A stretch of 64,000 nt of DNA from Pseudoselenomonas ruminantium (GCA_015058575.1 SVBZ01000008.1:1-64000); one strand, 5' to 3'; numbered from the stretch's first letter, positions 26,632 to 38,046 are shown. The notes: a model not told the origin generated them from the sequence alone. Made by a program: numbers and translations.

Positions 26632-28059
26632 ATGGAGCAATCACAGTTGCAGGCAGTCTGGGAGCAGATTCTTGACAATATGAAAGAACAGCTCGCAGCA
26701 TCTGCCTTCAAATGGCTCAATCCGGTCAAACCACTCTCCCTGACCGAATCCGAACTCATCCTTGGTGCACAGAACGCCATGTCCAAGGAGTGGATTACGA
26801 GCCATTACCTGACAATCCTGGAGGATGCCGTCGCTGACGTACTCGGTGCACCTCATAAAATTGTCATGAAAGTCATCGAGACCGAAAAGCCGGAAGAACC
26901 AGCGACACCAGCCGCGCCAGTACGCCGCCCGGCCAAAGGAGAAAATCCCGATCAGGGAACGCTTTTCCAGGAAAACAATGGTGCCAATATACCAGCCGAT
27001 ACCAACGATATGCACATCATGGCAGCCGGTGACAGCTCCTCGCTGAATCCGAAATATACCTTCGATACCTTCGTGACTGGCAGCAGCAACCGCTTCGCTC
27101 ATGCCGCAGCCATGGCCGTCGCCGAGTCACCAGGAAAGGTCTACAATCCGTTCTTCATGTATGGTGGTGTCGGCCTTGGCAAGACGCATCTGATGCACGC
27201 CATTGGCAACCGCGTCCTGCAGAACCATCCCGAGATGCGCGTACTCTATGTCTCCAGTGAGCAATTTACTAACGAGATTATCCGCAGCATTCAGGAAGGT
27301 ACGGCAGAGAAGTTCCGGCAGAAATACCGCAATATCGACGTATTGCTCGTCGATGATGTTCAGTTCCTGTCAGGCAAGACCAGCACGCAGGAGGAATTCT
27401 TCCATACGTTCAACACGCTGCATGACGCGCAGAAACAGATTATCCTGTCTTCCGATCGTCCGCCGCGCGAAGTTGAGCGCCTTGAAGACCGCCTGCGTTC
27501 CCGTTTTGAATGGGGTCTTATCACGGATATCCAGGCACCTGACCTTGAAACGCGTATCGCCATACTAAAGAATAAGGCCCAGCTCGACCATTTCAGCGTA
27601 CCAAATGATGTCATGGTCTATATCGCAAGCCGCATCGACAGCAACATCCGTGAGCTTGAAGGTGCCTTGACGCGCGTTGTCGCCTATGCATCGCTGATCA
27701 AACGGCCAGTCACTACGGATCTCGTCGCTGAGGCGCTTAAAGACGTTTTCCCGAACAACAAGACAAAGGAAGTCACGATGGAAGTCATACAGGAAATCGT
27801 GGCCTCCTATTTCAAGATAAAGATCGATGACCTGCATGCCAAAAAACGCACGCGCAGTATCGCCTATCCACGGCAGATTGCCATGTACCTCTGCCGCGAG
27901 CTTACCGATACGTCACTGCCGCAGATTGGTAATTTCTTTGGCGGCCGCGATCATACGACCGTCCTGCATGCCTGCGATAAAATCAACAAGGAAAAAGAGT
28001 CAGATAAGAAGCTCGGCAGCATCCTGAACGAACTCATCGAACGCATCCAGAAAATGTGA
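26632..28059 (+). CDS. dnaA: Chromosomal replication initiator DnaA
   Basis: 475 residues. Domain I (about 1-85), a flexible domain II rich in Pro and Ala, AAA+ domain III (GGVGLGKTHLMHAIGN Walker A, LLVDDVQF Walker B) and DNA-binding domain IV with GGRDHTTVLHACDKI. It opens oriC. ATG at 26632 follows AGAAAGGG. Boxes on both sides suggest autoregulation and a bipartite origin. Confidence 0.98.
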   Translation: MEQSQLQAVWEQILDNMKEQLAASAFKWLNPVKPLSLTESELILGAQNAMSKEWITSHYLTILEDAVADVLGAPHKIVMKVIETEKPEEPATPAAPVRRPAKGENPDQGTLFQENNGANIPADTNDMHIMAAGDSSSLNPKYTFDTFVTGSSNRFAHAAAMAVAESPGKVYNPFFMYGGVGLGKTHLMHAIGNRVLQNHPEMRVLYVSSEQFTNEIIRSIQEGTAEKFRQKYRNIDVLLVDDVQFLSGKTSTQEEFFHTFNTLHDAQKQIILSSDRPPREVERLEDRLRSRFEWGLITDIQAPDLETRIAILKNKAQLDHFSVPNDVMVYIASRIDSNIRELEGALTRVVAYASLIKRPVTTDLVAEALKDVFPNNKTKEVTMEVIQEIVASYFKIKIDDLHAKKRTRSIAYPRQIAMYLCRELTDTSLPQIGNFFGGRDHTTVLHACDKINKEKESDKKLGSILNELIERIQKM

Positions 28060-28340
28060 TGATGACATGCTTGTTTATGAACAAAATCGTCGTGGATAAC
28101 TCTGTGGAGAGGTTTGCGAATTTCTTGTTGACAGAATGTGGATAAATGAGAGGGGAGATTATCACCGTGGATTGTGTGGATAACCTCCCCTCTTGTTATA
28201 AACATGTTACCCACAGCAAAAACGTTGATAACATCGCCTGATCCCAGCTTATCAACATTTCCACAGGCTCTACTACTACGACGGCTATTTATTTAAAAAT
28301 ACTCCGAGTAATATTAAAAAAAAGAAAGAGGCCAAGCAAA
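28060..28340. other. oriC, downstream part: DnaA boxes and AT-rich element between dnaA and dnaN
   Basis: Exact reverse boxes at 28137-28145 and 28175-28183; one-mismatch boxes at 28091-28099, 28207-28215 and 28249-28257. An AT-rich tract at 28286-28330 is a candidate unwinding element. An inverted repeat (28151-28164 with 28179-28192, core GAGGGGAG) may act as the dnaA terminator. Confidence 0.85.
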
Positions 28341-29453
28341 ATGAAAATAACCTGTGCCAAAAACGAATTAGTGAATGCCTTACAGATTGTATCCAAGGCC
28401 GTAGCCAGCAAGCCACAAACGCCAATCCTTTCGGGTGTTTATTTAAGAGCAGAAGCTGGTGTTTTAGAGCTCCAGGCAACAAATTATGAAATCGGCATGA
28501 TTTCCCGCATCCCTGTAGAGATTGCCGAGCCAGGACAGATTGCCATTTCCGGACGATATTTCCAGGAAGTTGTCCGCAAGCTGCCTGGGGATAGTGTCAC
28601 CATTTCCTTCAATCGTGAAGAAAAGATCGTGCATATCTCCTCCAATCAGGCAAATTTTACGCTTCTTAGCATGAATGCTTCTGAATTTCCAACAATCAAG
28701 GAAATGGAGGGCAACCTGCAATTCAAGATCAAGGACAATGTCCTGCGTTCTCTTATCAAGAAAACTGTCTTTGCCTGCTCCACGGATGAATCCCGTCCCG
28801 TATTCACAGGCTGCTATCTTGAAGTTGCCGATACGAAAGTGACGATGGCAGCAACGAACACGCACCGTCTGTCTGTCAAATATGAGACCTTTGACGAATC
28901 CATCGGCAATATCAAAATCATCATTCCTTCGCGCATCCTGCAGGAACTTCTCCACAATATGACATCGGAAATCCCGACGGATGTGACGGTCACCTGCACT
29001 TACAACCAGATTAGCTTCTCCTTCGAAAACCTCTATATGACTTCACGTCTGATCGAAGGTGCTTTCCCGGACTACCATCGCGTCATCCCACCGGAATTCG
29101 CTACGAAAATCACGCTTAACGCTGCCGAGTTAAACGCAGCAGTTGACCGTGTCTCACTGATTTCACGTGCTGGCGACTACAATATCATCAAGCTCGAATT
29201 TGCCAATAATCAGGTACATATCACCTCGAATAATCCGGATATCGGCAATGCAGAGGAGACGATCCCTGCGACAATCGACGGACCGGAGCTGTCAATTGCC
29301 TTCAATGCCAAGTACATCATGGATGTTATGAAGACAATAGACAGTGAGACTTGCCAGATCAAGCTCAATCAGCCGCTCTCGCCAGCTGCTATCCGCGAAG
29401 CTGATGATGAAGAATTTATCTACATCGTAACGCCGGTCCGTACGGCTCATTGA
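28341..29453 (+). CDS. dnaN: DNA polymerase III beta subunit (sliding clamp)
   Basis: 370 residues with the three-fold repeated clamp fold. The N-terminus is typical (MKITCAKNELVNALQIVSKA), and the C-terminal YIVTPVR corresponds to the conserved terminal MPMRL-type strand. Forms the ring that tethers polymerase to DNA. A GAAAGAGG site precedes the ATG. Confidence 0.97.
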   Translation: MKITCAKNELVNALQIVSKAVASKPQTPILSGVYLRAEAGVLELQATNYEIGMISRIPVEIAEPGQIAISGRYFQEVVRKLPGDSVTISFNREEKIVHISSNQANFTLLSMNASEFPTIKEMEGNLQFKIKDNVLRSLIKKTVFACSTDESRPVFTGCYLEVADTKVTMAATNTHRLSVKYETFDESIGNIKIIIPSRILQELLHNMTSEIPTDVTVTCTYNQISFSFENLYMTSRLIEGAFPDYHRVIPPEFATKITLNAAELNAAVDRVSLISRAGDYNIIKLEFANNQVHITSNNPDIGNAEETIPATIDGPELSIAFNAKYIMDVMKTIDSETCQIKLNQPLSPAAIREADDEEFIYIVTPVRTAH

Positions 29454-29475
29454 TTTTGGGCAGGAGGTTATACAC

Positions 29476-29697
29476 ATGCAGATTGAGGATATCACAATCG
29501 ATACGGAGGAAATCCAGCTCGACCAATTCCTGAAATGGGCGGGGGTGCTGGCTTCGGGAGGCGAAGTCAAGGCCCTCTTGGCTGAACACCGTATCAAACG
29601 CAACGGTGAGACGGAAAGTGCCCGCCGTCGCAAACTTCATCCCGGTGATGTCATCGAGATTGAAGGCATGGGTGCCTGGAGGGTAGCAAAGGACTAA
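29476..29697 (+). CDS. S4-domain RNA-binding protein (YaaA-like)
   Basis: 73 residues, almost entirely one S4 domain: LDQFLKWAGVLASGGEVKALL, NGETESARRRKLHPGDVIEI. The gene is conserved between dnaN and recF in Firmicutes. RNA binding is inferred from the fold; the biological role is unsettled. AGGAGG lies upstream of ATG 29476. Confidence 0.92.
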   Translation: MQIEDITIDTEEIQLDQFLKWAGVLASGGEVKALLAEHRIKRNGETESARRRKLHPGDVIEIEGMGAWRVAKD

Positions 29698-29730
29698 AGC
29701 TATCCGTTACCGAACAGGAGATTAGAAATA

Positions 29731-30834
29731 ATGTTTGTACGTTCACTTACATTAAGAAATTATCGGAACTATTCGGAGCTGCACCTGGATTTCGATCCGA
29801 ATATCAATGTCTTTTTGGGACAAAATGCGCAAGGCAAGACGAATGTCATCGAGGCCGTTTACTATGCATCGCTGGGCCGATCCCATCGCACGCATACGGA
29901 TACAGATCTCATTCTTTGGGACAAGCCGGCGGCATCGGTACAGCTTGATTTTGACCGGCTTGGTGTCGGCAATCATCTGGAATTTCAGTTTAGCCGTGAG
30001 AAAAGGCGGCGGATTCTCTTGAATGAGCATCCCATCCGCCCGAAGGAGCTCATTGGCAGCATCAATACGGTCCTGTTCTCTCCTGAGGACTTATTCCTTA
30101 TCAAAGGAGCGCCGGCTGGCCGCCGGCGCTTTTTAGACGGTGAGATATCGCAGGCCAGCCCTGCCTACTATCACGAATTGCAGCAGTATACGCGCATCGT
30201 GACGCAGCGCAATACGCTTTTGAAGCGCATCCGTGAGCACAAGGCAGCATCGGATATGCTGGATTTATGGGACCCGCAGCTGGTGGATAGTGCGGTCAAA
30301 ATTACACGCAAGCGGCAGGAAGCTGTGCGCAAGCTCAACATGCTGGCCAATCTTATGCAGCGCCGGATTTCGGGCAACCAGGAAAACCTGGCAATCACCT
30401 ATGAAATTCACGGCATGGAAGCAGAGGACATGACAAAGGACCTTGCTTCATGGTATAATAAAGAGCTTGCATCTCACCGAGAGGTCGATATCCTGCGTGG
30501 TTCCACAAGCCGTGGCCCGCATCATGACGATATCGTCCTGACGGTCAATGGCATCAATCTGCGCTCGTTTGGTTCGCAGGGACAGCAGCGTACTGGCGTG
30601 TTGTCCCTAAAGCTTTCAGAGCTGGAGTTTTTACGGTCGGAAACGGGGGAATACCCCATCCTGCTGCTGGATGATGTCATGAGCGAGCTCGATGTGACCC
30701 GGCGCCATCAACTTATGGAGTTTATCCGCCGTGAGCGCATCCAGACGATGATTACAGCGACGGACGCGGCCTATTTCCCGCAGGAGCGTATCGGTACCTA
30801 CTTCCATGTCAAGGCGGGCCGGATCACGAGGTAA
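29731..30834 (+). CDS. recF: DNA replication and repair protein RecF
   Basis: 367 residues. SMC-like ATPase: Walker A GQNAQGKTN near residue 30, ABC signature SQGQQRT near 275, and Walker B PILLLDDVMSELD. Loads RecA at gaps with RecO and RecR. CAGGAGA precedes the ATG. Confidence 0.96.
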   Translation: MFVRSLTLRNYRNYSELHLDFDPNINVFLGQNAQGKTNVIEAVYYASLGRSHRTHTDTDLILWDKPAASVQLDFDRLGVGNHLEFQFSREKRRRILLNEHPIRPKELIGSINTVLFSPEDLFLIKGAPAGRRRFLDGEISQASPAYYHELQQYTRIVTQRNTLLKRIREHKAASDMLDLWDPQLVDSAVKITRKRQEAVRKLNMLANLMQRRISGNQENLAITYEIHGMEAEDMTKDLASWYNKELASHREVDILRGSTSRGPHHDDIVLTVNGINLRSFGSQGQQRTGVLSLKLSELEFLRSETGEYPILLLDDVMSELDVTRRHQLMEFIRRERIQTMITATDAAYFPQERIGTYFHVKAGRITR

Positions 30835-30838
30835 TAAG

Positions 30839-31792
30839 ATGGCAAAGCGCAATCCAAAGCTGGAGACGGTAAAAGAAATACTCCCACGCTGGGTAAAGGG
30901 CAAGGGCGAGGCTTTTGCCAAGAAATTCTATGCGCATTGGGTTCTTTGGCACTGGGCAGATATCGTTGGCGAGTTCAACGCCAAATATGCGGAACCTCAA
31001 GGCATCCGCAAGGATATCCTGTACCTTTATTGCGGCAATTCGACGCTGCGCAATGAGCTTATGATGATGCAGGAGCAGATTACGCAGATGGTCAATAATT
31101 ATGCCGGACAGCGCATGATTGCAGGAATTGCCTTTGGCAGGCGCTGGGAGCATCCGGACACTGAAGAAATCGATGAGATACGTATCGCGCATGCTGTTCC
31201 TGAGGAAAATTGGGGGCGTGCGCGGCGCAAGGTCGTGCTTTCGGACGCAGAGAATTCGGCTGCAGATGCTATCGGTGCTGCGGTGCAGGATGAGGAATTG
31301 GTGCAGAAGGCGCGGCAGTTGTATAAGAAACACTTACAGATGGAAAAGCTGCGCGCAGAAAGGGACTGGCATCCCTGCGCGGTATGCGGGACGCTTTGTC
31401 CGCCAGAGAAACGATACTGTCCGATATGTGCGAAGAAGCAGCGCGATCAGCTGCAGGCGGCTATCCGGCAGGTACTCCGGGATATTCCTTGGGCGCGCTG
31501 TAAGGAAGTGCAGGAGTATGTCCCGGCATGCACGCCTAAGCTCTTGAATGAGCAGCGGGCAGCGATGGTTCAGCAATTGGCGTCTGAGGTAGATGTCAAT
31601 GACAAGACGAGCATCAAGGCGTTGAATCTTGTTATGCTTTGCCGCTGCCTGCCGCCAGAACAGCTCACCGAAGAGGAAATCACGCGCACGCTTTATGGGT
31701 TGCGGTTCAATCTGCATCGGCCCAAGGATTACAAGGCGCCGAAACGATACTCGGTCATCCCATTAGGGAAGAAAGGCAAGAGGAAAAGCTGA
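30839..31792 (+). CDS. DciA-like (DUF721) protein with C-terminal zinc ribbon
   Basis: 317 residues. The first 100 form the DUF721/DciA domain (WADIVGEFNAKYAEPQGIRKDILYLYC...LRNELMMMQEQI), known in other bacteria as a loader of the replicative helicase. A long extension carries a zinc ribbon, C170-x2-C173 and C184-x2-C187, then a helical part. The start at 30839 lies 4 bases after recF; the longer frame overlaps recF. Placement between recF and gyrB supports a replication role. The extension's function is unknown. Confidence 0.82.
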   Translation: MAKRNPKLETVKEILPRWVKGKGEAFAKKFYAHWVLWHWADIVGEFNAKYAEPQGIRKDILYLYCGNSTLRNELMMMQEQITQMVNNYAGQRMIAGIAFGRRWEHPDTEEIDEIRIAHAVPEENWGRARRKVVLSDAENSAADAIGAAVQDEELVQKARQLYKKHLQMEKLRAERDWHPCAVCGTLCPPEKRYCPICAKKQRDQLQAAIRQVLRDIPWARCKEVQEYVPACTPKLLNEQRAAMVQQLASEVDVNDKTSIKALNLVMLCRCLPPEQLTEEEITRTLYGLRFNLHRPKDYKAPKRYSVIPLGKKGKRKS

Positions 31793-32130
31793 TGTTCCTG
31801 CATTTAGGCAATGGAGTTTCCGTGCGGACAAAAGATGTCATCGCCATTCAAAGCTATGCACTTTTCCAGGATGGCCCCGGAAGCAAACTGCTGGCGGCTG
31901 GACAGGCTGCTGGCAAGGTCGTCTATACCCTTGACCCCGGTTCTGAGGGCGAAGGCGAATCCATAAAGTCGCTGATACTGACTACGGATAAGATTTACCT
32001 GTCAGCTATCTCGCCGCTTACACTCAAACGGCGTTCAGAACTGGCATTTCATACGATAGATACGTCAGATACTACTGACAAACCAGATAAAACAGAGATG
32101 CGTGATATTGCTATTACGGATACGGAATGA
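31792..32130 (+). CDS. RemB/YaaB-like DUF370 protein
   Basis: 112 residues. The N-terminal 75 match the DUF370 extracellular-matrix-regulator family (MFLHLGNGVSVRTKDVIAI, LTTDKIYLSAISPLTLKRR). The tail is rich in Asp and Thr. B. subtilis has the related remB gene in the same recF-gyrB slot. The family binds DNA and can affect matrix genes. The ATG overlaps the preceding stop by one base (TGATG), with AGAGGAAA as binding site. Confidence 0.85.
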   Translation: MFLHLGNGVSVRTKDVIAIQSYALFQDGPGSKLLAAGQAAGKVVYTLDPGSEGEGESIKSLILTTDKIYLSAISPLTLKRRSELAFHTIDTSDTTDKPDKTEMRDIAITDTE

Positions 32131-34188
<2,058 letters not shown>

Positions 34189-34222
34189 TCAAAATATAAT
34201 CTGACTTTTTGATATTTATCAC

Positions 34223-34251
34223 TTGTCAAGTTCGTAGAGCTATGCTATATT
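34223..34251 (+). promoter_or_regulatory. Promoter of the manganese riboswitch transcript
   Basis: TTGTCA (34223-34228), a 17-bp spacer and TATATT (34246-34251), just ahead of the riboswitch. Confidence 0.65.
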
Positions 34252-34260
34252 ATATCCATA

Positions 34261-34412
34261 GCCAAACAACAGAATACTTCCACAAGGGGAGTAGCTGAAC
34301 GGTCAATTATCGTCAATACGGTGCATGGCACCCGGTATGGCCGGCTAAGATTAGTAAGCAAGACCTTGTCTTACAGGTGGCCTGCGGGCGGCGTGTAGGA
34401 CAAGGTCTTTTT
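34261..34412 (+). ncRNA. yybP-ykoY manganese riboswitch with terminator
   Basis: Contains AAGGGGAGTAGC (34284-34295), GGCCGGC, and GCAAGACC (34358-34365), the hallmark segments of the yybP-ykoY class, which senses Mn2+. Its 3' part can form a 15-16 bp terminator stem (34360-34374 with 34394-34409, core AGACCTTGTC/GACAAGGTCT) followed by T5. The GCAAGACC of the aptamer overlaps the left terminator arm, which gives a clear switch. Confidence 0.85.
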
Positions 34413-34443
34413 GTATGAAAAAGAAGGAGTTGTATGGAACGAT

Positions 34444-35136
34444 ATGGAAAATATGTTGGCGGGGATGTTTAGCCCTGAATGGTTTGCGGCATTGTCGGGA
34501 ATCTTATTGCTGGATTTGCTGTTATCTGGTGATAACGCGATCTTGATTGCGCTGGCGTGCAAGAATCTGCCGCATCATAATCGCAAGAAAGCGATACTAG
34601 TCGGTGGTATTGGTGCGGTATTTATCCGCATTCTCTGTACGCTGGGGGCCACGAGTGTTCTGGCAGCCCCTTATATCGAGTTTGCCGGCGGTGCAGCATT
34701 ACTCTACATTGCCGTGAAGCTTGTGACCGACCATAAGGGCGAGAATAAGGAAGAGGGCGAGGCGCCCGCAAGCTTTGGCGCGGCGATACGGACAATCTTG
34801 ATTGCTGATTTCATCATGAGCATCGACAATATCCTGTCGTTGGCAGGTGTAGCCAATACCGTCCCCGATGGCAAATGGAGCCTTATCATCTGTGGCCTTT
34901 TGATTTCGATTCCTATTGTGCTTTTTGGCGCACAGTTCTTCCTGATGATCATGCTCAAAGTACCGGCTCTGATATATGGAGGTGCCGCAATCCTCGGCTG
35001 GACGGCAGCGGCACTGATGGTCGGAGACAAGGCCGTAGGCGCATATCTTCTTCCATATGCGCTCGTGCTCAAAATAGTATTCGTCGCTGCTGTTCTGGGC
35101 ATTGGCTGGTATATCAATCACAGAGATAAAAAATAA
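34444..35136 (+). CDS. TerC/YkoY-family membrane protein, probable manganese exporter
   Basis: 230 residues from ATG 34444, with six to seven membrane segments. The duplicated metal motifs LLLSGDNAILIAL and DFIMSIDNILSLAG are diagnostic of the TerC/YjbE/YkoY family, several of which export Mn2+. The Mn2+ riboswitch immediately upstream supports this role. The start is uncertain. A strong AAGGAG (34423-34428) is better spaced for ATG 34434, which is in another frame and yields a 12-codon ORF overlapping this start; the TTG at 34411 lies in the terminator tail. Confidence 0.85.
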   Translation: MENMLAGMFSPEWFAALSGILLLDLLLSGDNAILIALACKNLPHHNRKKAILVGGIGAVFIRILCTLGATSVLAAPYIEFAGGAALLYIAVKLVTDHKGENKEEGEAPASFGAAIRTILIADFIMSIDNILSLAGVANTVPDGKWSLIICGLLISIPIVLFGAQFFLMIMLKVPALIYGGAAILGWTAAALMVGDKAVGAYLLPYALVLKIVFVAAVLGIGWYINHRDKK

Positions 35137-35151
35137 AGAGGAGTGACAGTT

Positions 35152-36009
35152 ATGAATAACCTCAAAACACTTATGCTGATGGTGCTGATGGCCGCCATCA
35201 TGATGTTTATCGGCGGTATGCTGGGCGGAAAGACTGGTCTTATGTTCATGTTGATGATATCGCTGGGCATGAATTTCTTTTCGTACTGGTTCAGTGATTC
35301 CATGGTGCTAAAAGCCTATAATGCGCAGGAAGTGACGCGTGAAGAGGCGCCGCAGCTCTATGGACTCGTAGAAAAAATGGCAGGCAATGCCAATTTGCCG
35401 ATGCCGAAGGTCTGCATTATAGATTCTGATGTGCCGAATGCTTTTGCTACGGGCCGCAATCCGGATCATGCTGCTGTAGCTGTGACTACGGGTATCATGA
35501 ATGCGCTTGACTACAATGAGCTTTCAGGCGTTATCGGTCATGAGTTGGCTCATGTCAAGAACCGTGATATTCTGACGTCGACGATTGCTGCCATGATGGC
35601 TACGGTCATCACCTATGCTGCGCAGTTCATGGCTTTCTTTGGCGGCCGTTCGGATGATGAGGAGAGCAGCAATCCGCTGGCAGCCATTGCTACGATTATC
35701 CTGGCGCCGATTGCGGCGATGCTGATCCAGATGGCTATCAGTCGTTCGCGTGAGTATGAGGCTGATCATGATGGTGCCGAAATCTGCGGCAACCCTAACT
35801 TCCTCGCAGATGGCTTGGAAAAAATCGAGTATTATGCAACGCATGCACGTCCAATGCAGGATGCCAGCCCGGCAACGGCGCATATGTTCATCATCAATCC
35901 TTTAAAGGGCGCAGGCAAGACGCTGGCAAATCTTTTCAGCACGCACCCTGATACCAGTGAGCGTATCGCCCTGCTGCGTCAGCAGGCCAGAGAGATGCGG
36001 ATAAGCTGA
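35152..36009 (+). CDS. htpX: Membrane zinc metalloprotease HtpX
   Basis: 285 residues. Two N-terminal membrane segments, H130-E-L-A-H134 zinc motif, further membrane segments (about 145-205) and the third ligand region SREYEADHDGAEIC. M48B peptidase for quality control of membrane proteins. The start at 35152 follows GAGGAG; a frame from 35143 sits in that site. It is 15 bases after the TerC gene, so it may share the Mn2+-responsive transcript. Confidence 0.93.
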   Translation: MNNLKTLMLMVLMAAIMMFIGGMLGGKTGLMFMLMISLGMNFFSYWFSDSMVLKAYNAQEVTREEAPQLYGLVEKMAGNANLPMPKVCIIDSDVPNAFATGRNPDHAAVAVTTGIMNALDYNELSGVIGHELAHVKNRDILTSTIAAMMATVITYAAQFMAFFGGRSDDEESSNPLAAIATIILAPIAAMLIQMAISRSREYEADHDGAEICGNPNFLADGLEKIEYYATHARPMQDASPATAHMFIINPLKGAGKTLANLFSTHPDTSERIALLRQQAREMRIS

Positions 36010-36040
36010 GACGATTTTCTGGAGGAAAAGATCATATGAT

Positions 36041-36085
36041 AAAAGGCAGAGCCGAAAGCAACGAAGCTTTTGGCTCTGCCTTTTT
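36041..36085. terminator. Two-way terminator between htpX and the prepilin peptidase gene
   Basis: A long stem around GGCAGAGCC (36045-36053) and GGCTCTGCC (36072-36080), extended by GAAAGC/GCTTTT with one wobble, with A and T runs on the outer sides. The genes are convergent. Confidence 0.88.
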
Positions 36086-36097
36086 GTTTTTGAGTTA

Positions 36098-36739
36098 TCA
36101 GAACAAGGCGGTGAACAGGGCTGTTATGGTGAAGCAGGGGCCATAGGCGAAATATTCGCCGCGTTTCTTCTTGCCAGTGACAAGCAGCAGCAGGGCGGCG
36201 ATACCGCCGAGGATAAGGCCGGAGATACCTACGAAGAGCAGGGCATCTGTGCCGAGCCAGAGACCGAGAGCAGCAACCAGCTTGATATCGCCGCCGCCGA
36301 TACCGCCACGCGTGAGCACAGCCAGCAGCAGGAAGACAGCGCCGCCTGCTACAGCGGCCAGCAAATGGTCAAGGACTGGCAAGCCCAGCATCGTTGTGTA
36401 TAGGGCACCGAAGATGGCAAAGGGCAGCAGCATGTCGTCAAAAATAACTTCTTGCTCGAAATCTGTAAAAGTATAGAGAATGAGGAAATATTCAAAACCA
36501 ATCACGAAATACAGCCGCAGGGGGATGAGATCTGCATGTTGGAGCGCTGTAAAGGTGAATAGGAATGCGAGCAGTGGTGCCAGAAAGCGTTCACGGATAC
36601 GGTTGCGTTGGGCCATAGTTTCCGGATAGCTCAGGATAGCTGTAGATTTTGCATAGAGTTTTCCTATCCAGCGGTTGCCGGCAATACTGCCCAAAACAGC
36701 TAGGATAATAGTCATGCTGGTCAAAAGAAAAGTAGTCAT
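36098..36739 (-). CDS. Type IV prepilin peptidase (A24, TadV/CpaA-like)
   Basis: 213 residues, about six membrane segments. The two aspartates of the GxGD protease family are FTDFEQEVIFDD and GGGDIKL. There is no cysteine-rich N-terminal methylase loop as in PilD, and the protein resembles shorter TadV/CpaA enzymes. It would cleave the leader of the Flp pilin encoded in the divergent tad operon. Transcribed away from tad, with an AT-rich 300-bp gap between. Confidence 0.88.
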   Translation of the reverse strand: MTTFLLTSMTIILAVLGSIAGNRWIGKLYAKSTAILSYPETMAQRNRIRERFLAPLLAFLFTFTALQHADLIPLRLYFVIGFEYFLILYTFTDFEQEVIFDDMLLPFAIFGALYTTMLGLPVLDHLLAAVAGGAVFLLLAVLTRGGIGGGDIKLVAALGLWLGTDALLFVGISGLILGGIAALLLLVTGKKKRGEYFAYGPCFTITALFTALF

Positions 36740-37043
36740 AATATCTCTGTCCTATCTCATAGAAAAATAATTTATCTATAATCAGTATACGACTAAACAC
36801 ATTGAAATAGCTATAATAATTTAAATTTTTGACATAATTTTTTATAAAAATACATTTTTTATGAAAAAATTACGTTTCGAGAGGACAAAAATTTATCTAT
36901 GAAAGAAAACGAAAAAAAAGTATTCTGAAAAAAATATTTTACAATGATAAGAATTATGCTATACTCATAAGGGTATTAAAGCAAGATTAATAATAAATAA
37001 AGGACTTTTGAACTACTTATTCATGACAGGGAGATTGTTGTAG
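36740..37043. promoter_or_regulatory. AT-rich divergent control region of the tad locus
   Basis: Strongly AT-rich, with no gene. For the rightward tad operon TTTACA (36938-36943), a 16-bp spacer and TATACT (36960-36965) form a good promoter about 80 bases before cpaB. A second candidate is TTGACA at 36829-36834 with TACATT at 36851. No clear operator dyad seen. Confidence 0.6.
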
Positions 37044-38042
37044 ATGTTGAAAATGCCGAATTCATCGGGGAATTTCAAGGATTTACTGGACAAGATCACT
37101 TACCGGCAATGGGTTATCATGGCGGTCATGTTCAGCTGTATGATGGGATTGTTCGTATTCTTTTCGTTATCAGGAGTGGATTCCAATGCGGAAAGTGCGG
37201 CCAAAGAAATCAAGGTAAAAGTAGTAGTAGCAAAGCAGGATATACCAGAGCGTACGATCCTCAAGGAGGAAATGCTCAAGGTAATCGAAGTTCCTGCAGA
37301 TATTGCACCAGCAGGAGCGTTTAGCGAGGTGTCGGAGGCGGCTGACCGCCCAACCTGTGCGGCAATCCAGCAGGGCGATATCGTGACGGATAAGAAAGTC
37401 TATACTGATGTGCGCATGGCAGGTTTTACGGGAACGATTCCACCAAACTGCCGGGCGGTATCGGTAGCCATCACAGATATCACAGGTGTATCGGGCTTTG
37501 CCAAAGCTGGCGACTATGTAGACATCATGGTCGTAAGCGGCAAGAAGGAAGACGGACTAAAGGGCGAAGTGCTGATGCAGAACGTCCTCTTGCTGGGCAT
37601 AAATAAGACCGGCGAGCAGGCCGTGAAGGACGACGATAAAAAAGACGATTCAAAGGACAAGTCAAAGGATAAGAGCGAGGGCAATATCGAAGGCTCTAAA
37701 GATGCGATGGCTACGGCAACACTGGCATTGCCGCTCAATGAGGCATTGAAACTAGCGGTGGCTTCACAGAAAGGTACGATTTATCTGGCTCTGCGTCCGT
37801 ATAATCCGACGGATATCTTTACGCTCGATAAGGATTTTTATATGCCTGGTGACAAGCGCGAGGCAGCTCCTGCGCCACAGGCTGCTGCACCGGCACCGGC
37901 ACCGGCAGCACGTCCTGTTGTATCTGCACCAGCACCAGCTCCAGCTCCCAAATCGGCGCCAGTAAGAGCGGCGGCTCCAAGCTACGAAAGTGGTATTGAA
38001 GTCATACGCGGCGTTAAATCAAGCAGAGTGGGGGGGAACTGA
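37044..38042 (+). CDS. cpaB: Flp pilus assembly protein CpaB/RcpC
   Basis: 332 residues. One N-terminal membrane segment (about 25-45), an SAF domain (about 60-125: VVVAKQDIPERTILKEEML), the CpaB/RcpC core (PPNCRAVSVAITDITGVSGFAKAGDYVDIMV), a Lys/Asp-rich insert, and a tail of alanine-proline repeats. It lies in the periplasm near the secretin. First gene of the tad operon. Confidence 0.9.
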   Translation: MLKMPNSSGNFKDLLDKITYRQWVIMAVMFSCMMGLFVFFSLSGVDSNAESAAKEIKVKVVVAKQDIPERTILKEEMLKVIEVPADIAPAGAFSEVSEAADRPTCAAIQQGDIVTDKKVYTDVRMAGFTGTIPPNCRAVSVAITDITGVSGFAKAGDYVDIMVVSGKKEDGLKGEVLMQNVLLLGINKTGEQAVKDDDKKDDSKDKSKDKSEGNIEGSKDAMATATLALPLNEALKLAVASQKGTIYLALRPYNPTDIFTLDKDFYMPGDKREAAPAPQAAAPAPAPAARPVVSAPAPAPAPKSAPVRAAAPSYESGIEVIRGVKSSRVGGN

Positions 38043-38046
38043 GCCG

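Noticed and set aside
36036..36146. Mini-gene starting ATGATAAAAGGC after a GGAGG sequence beyond htpX
   Set aside because: It translates the terminator hairpin and the 3' end of the convergent peptidase gene; probably coincidence.
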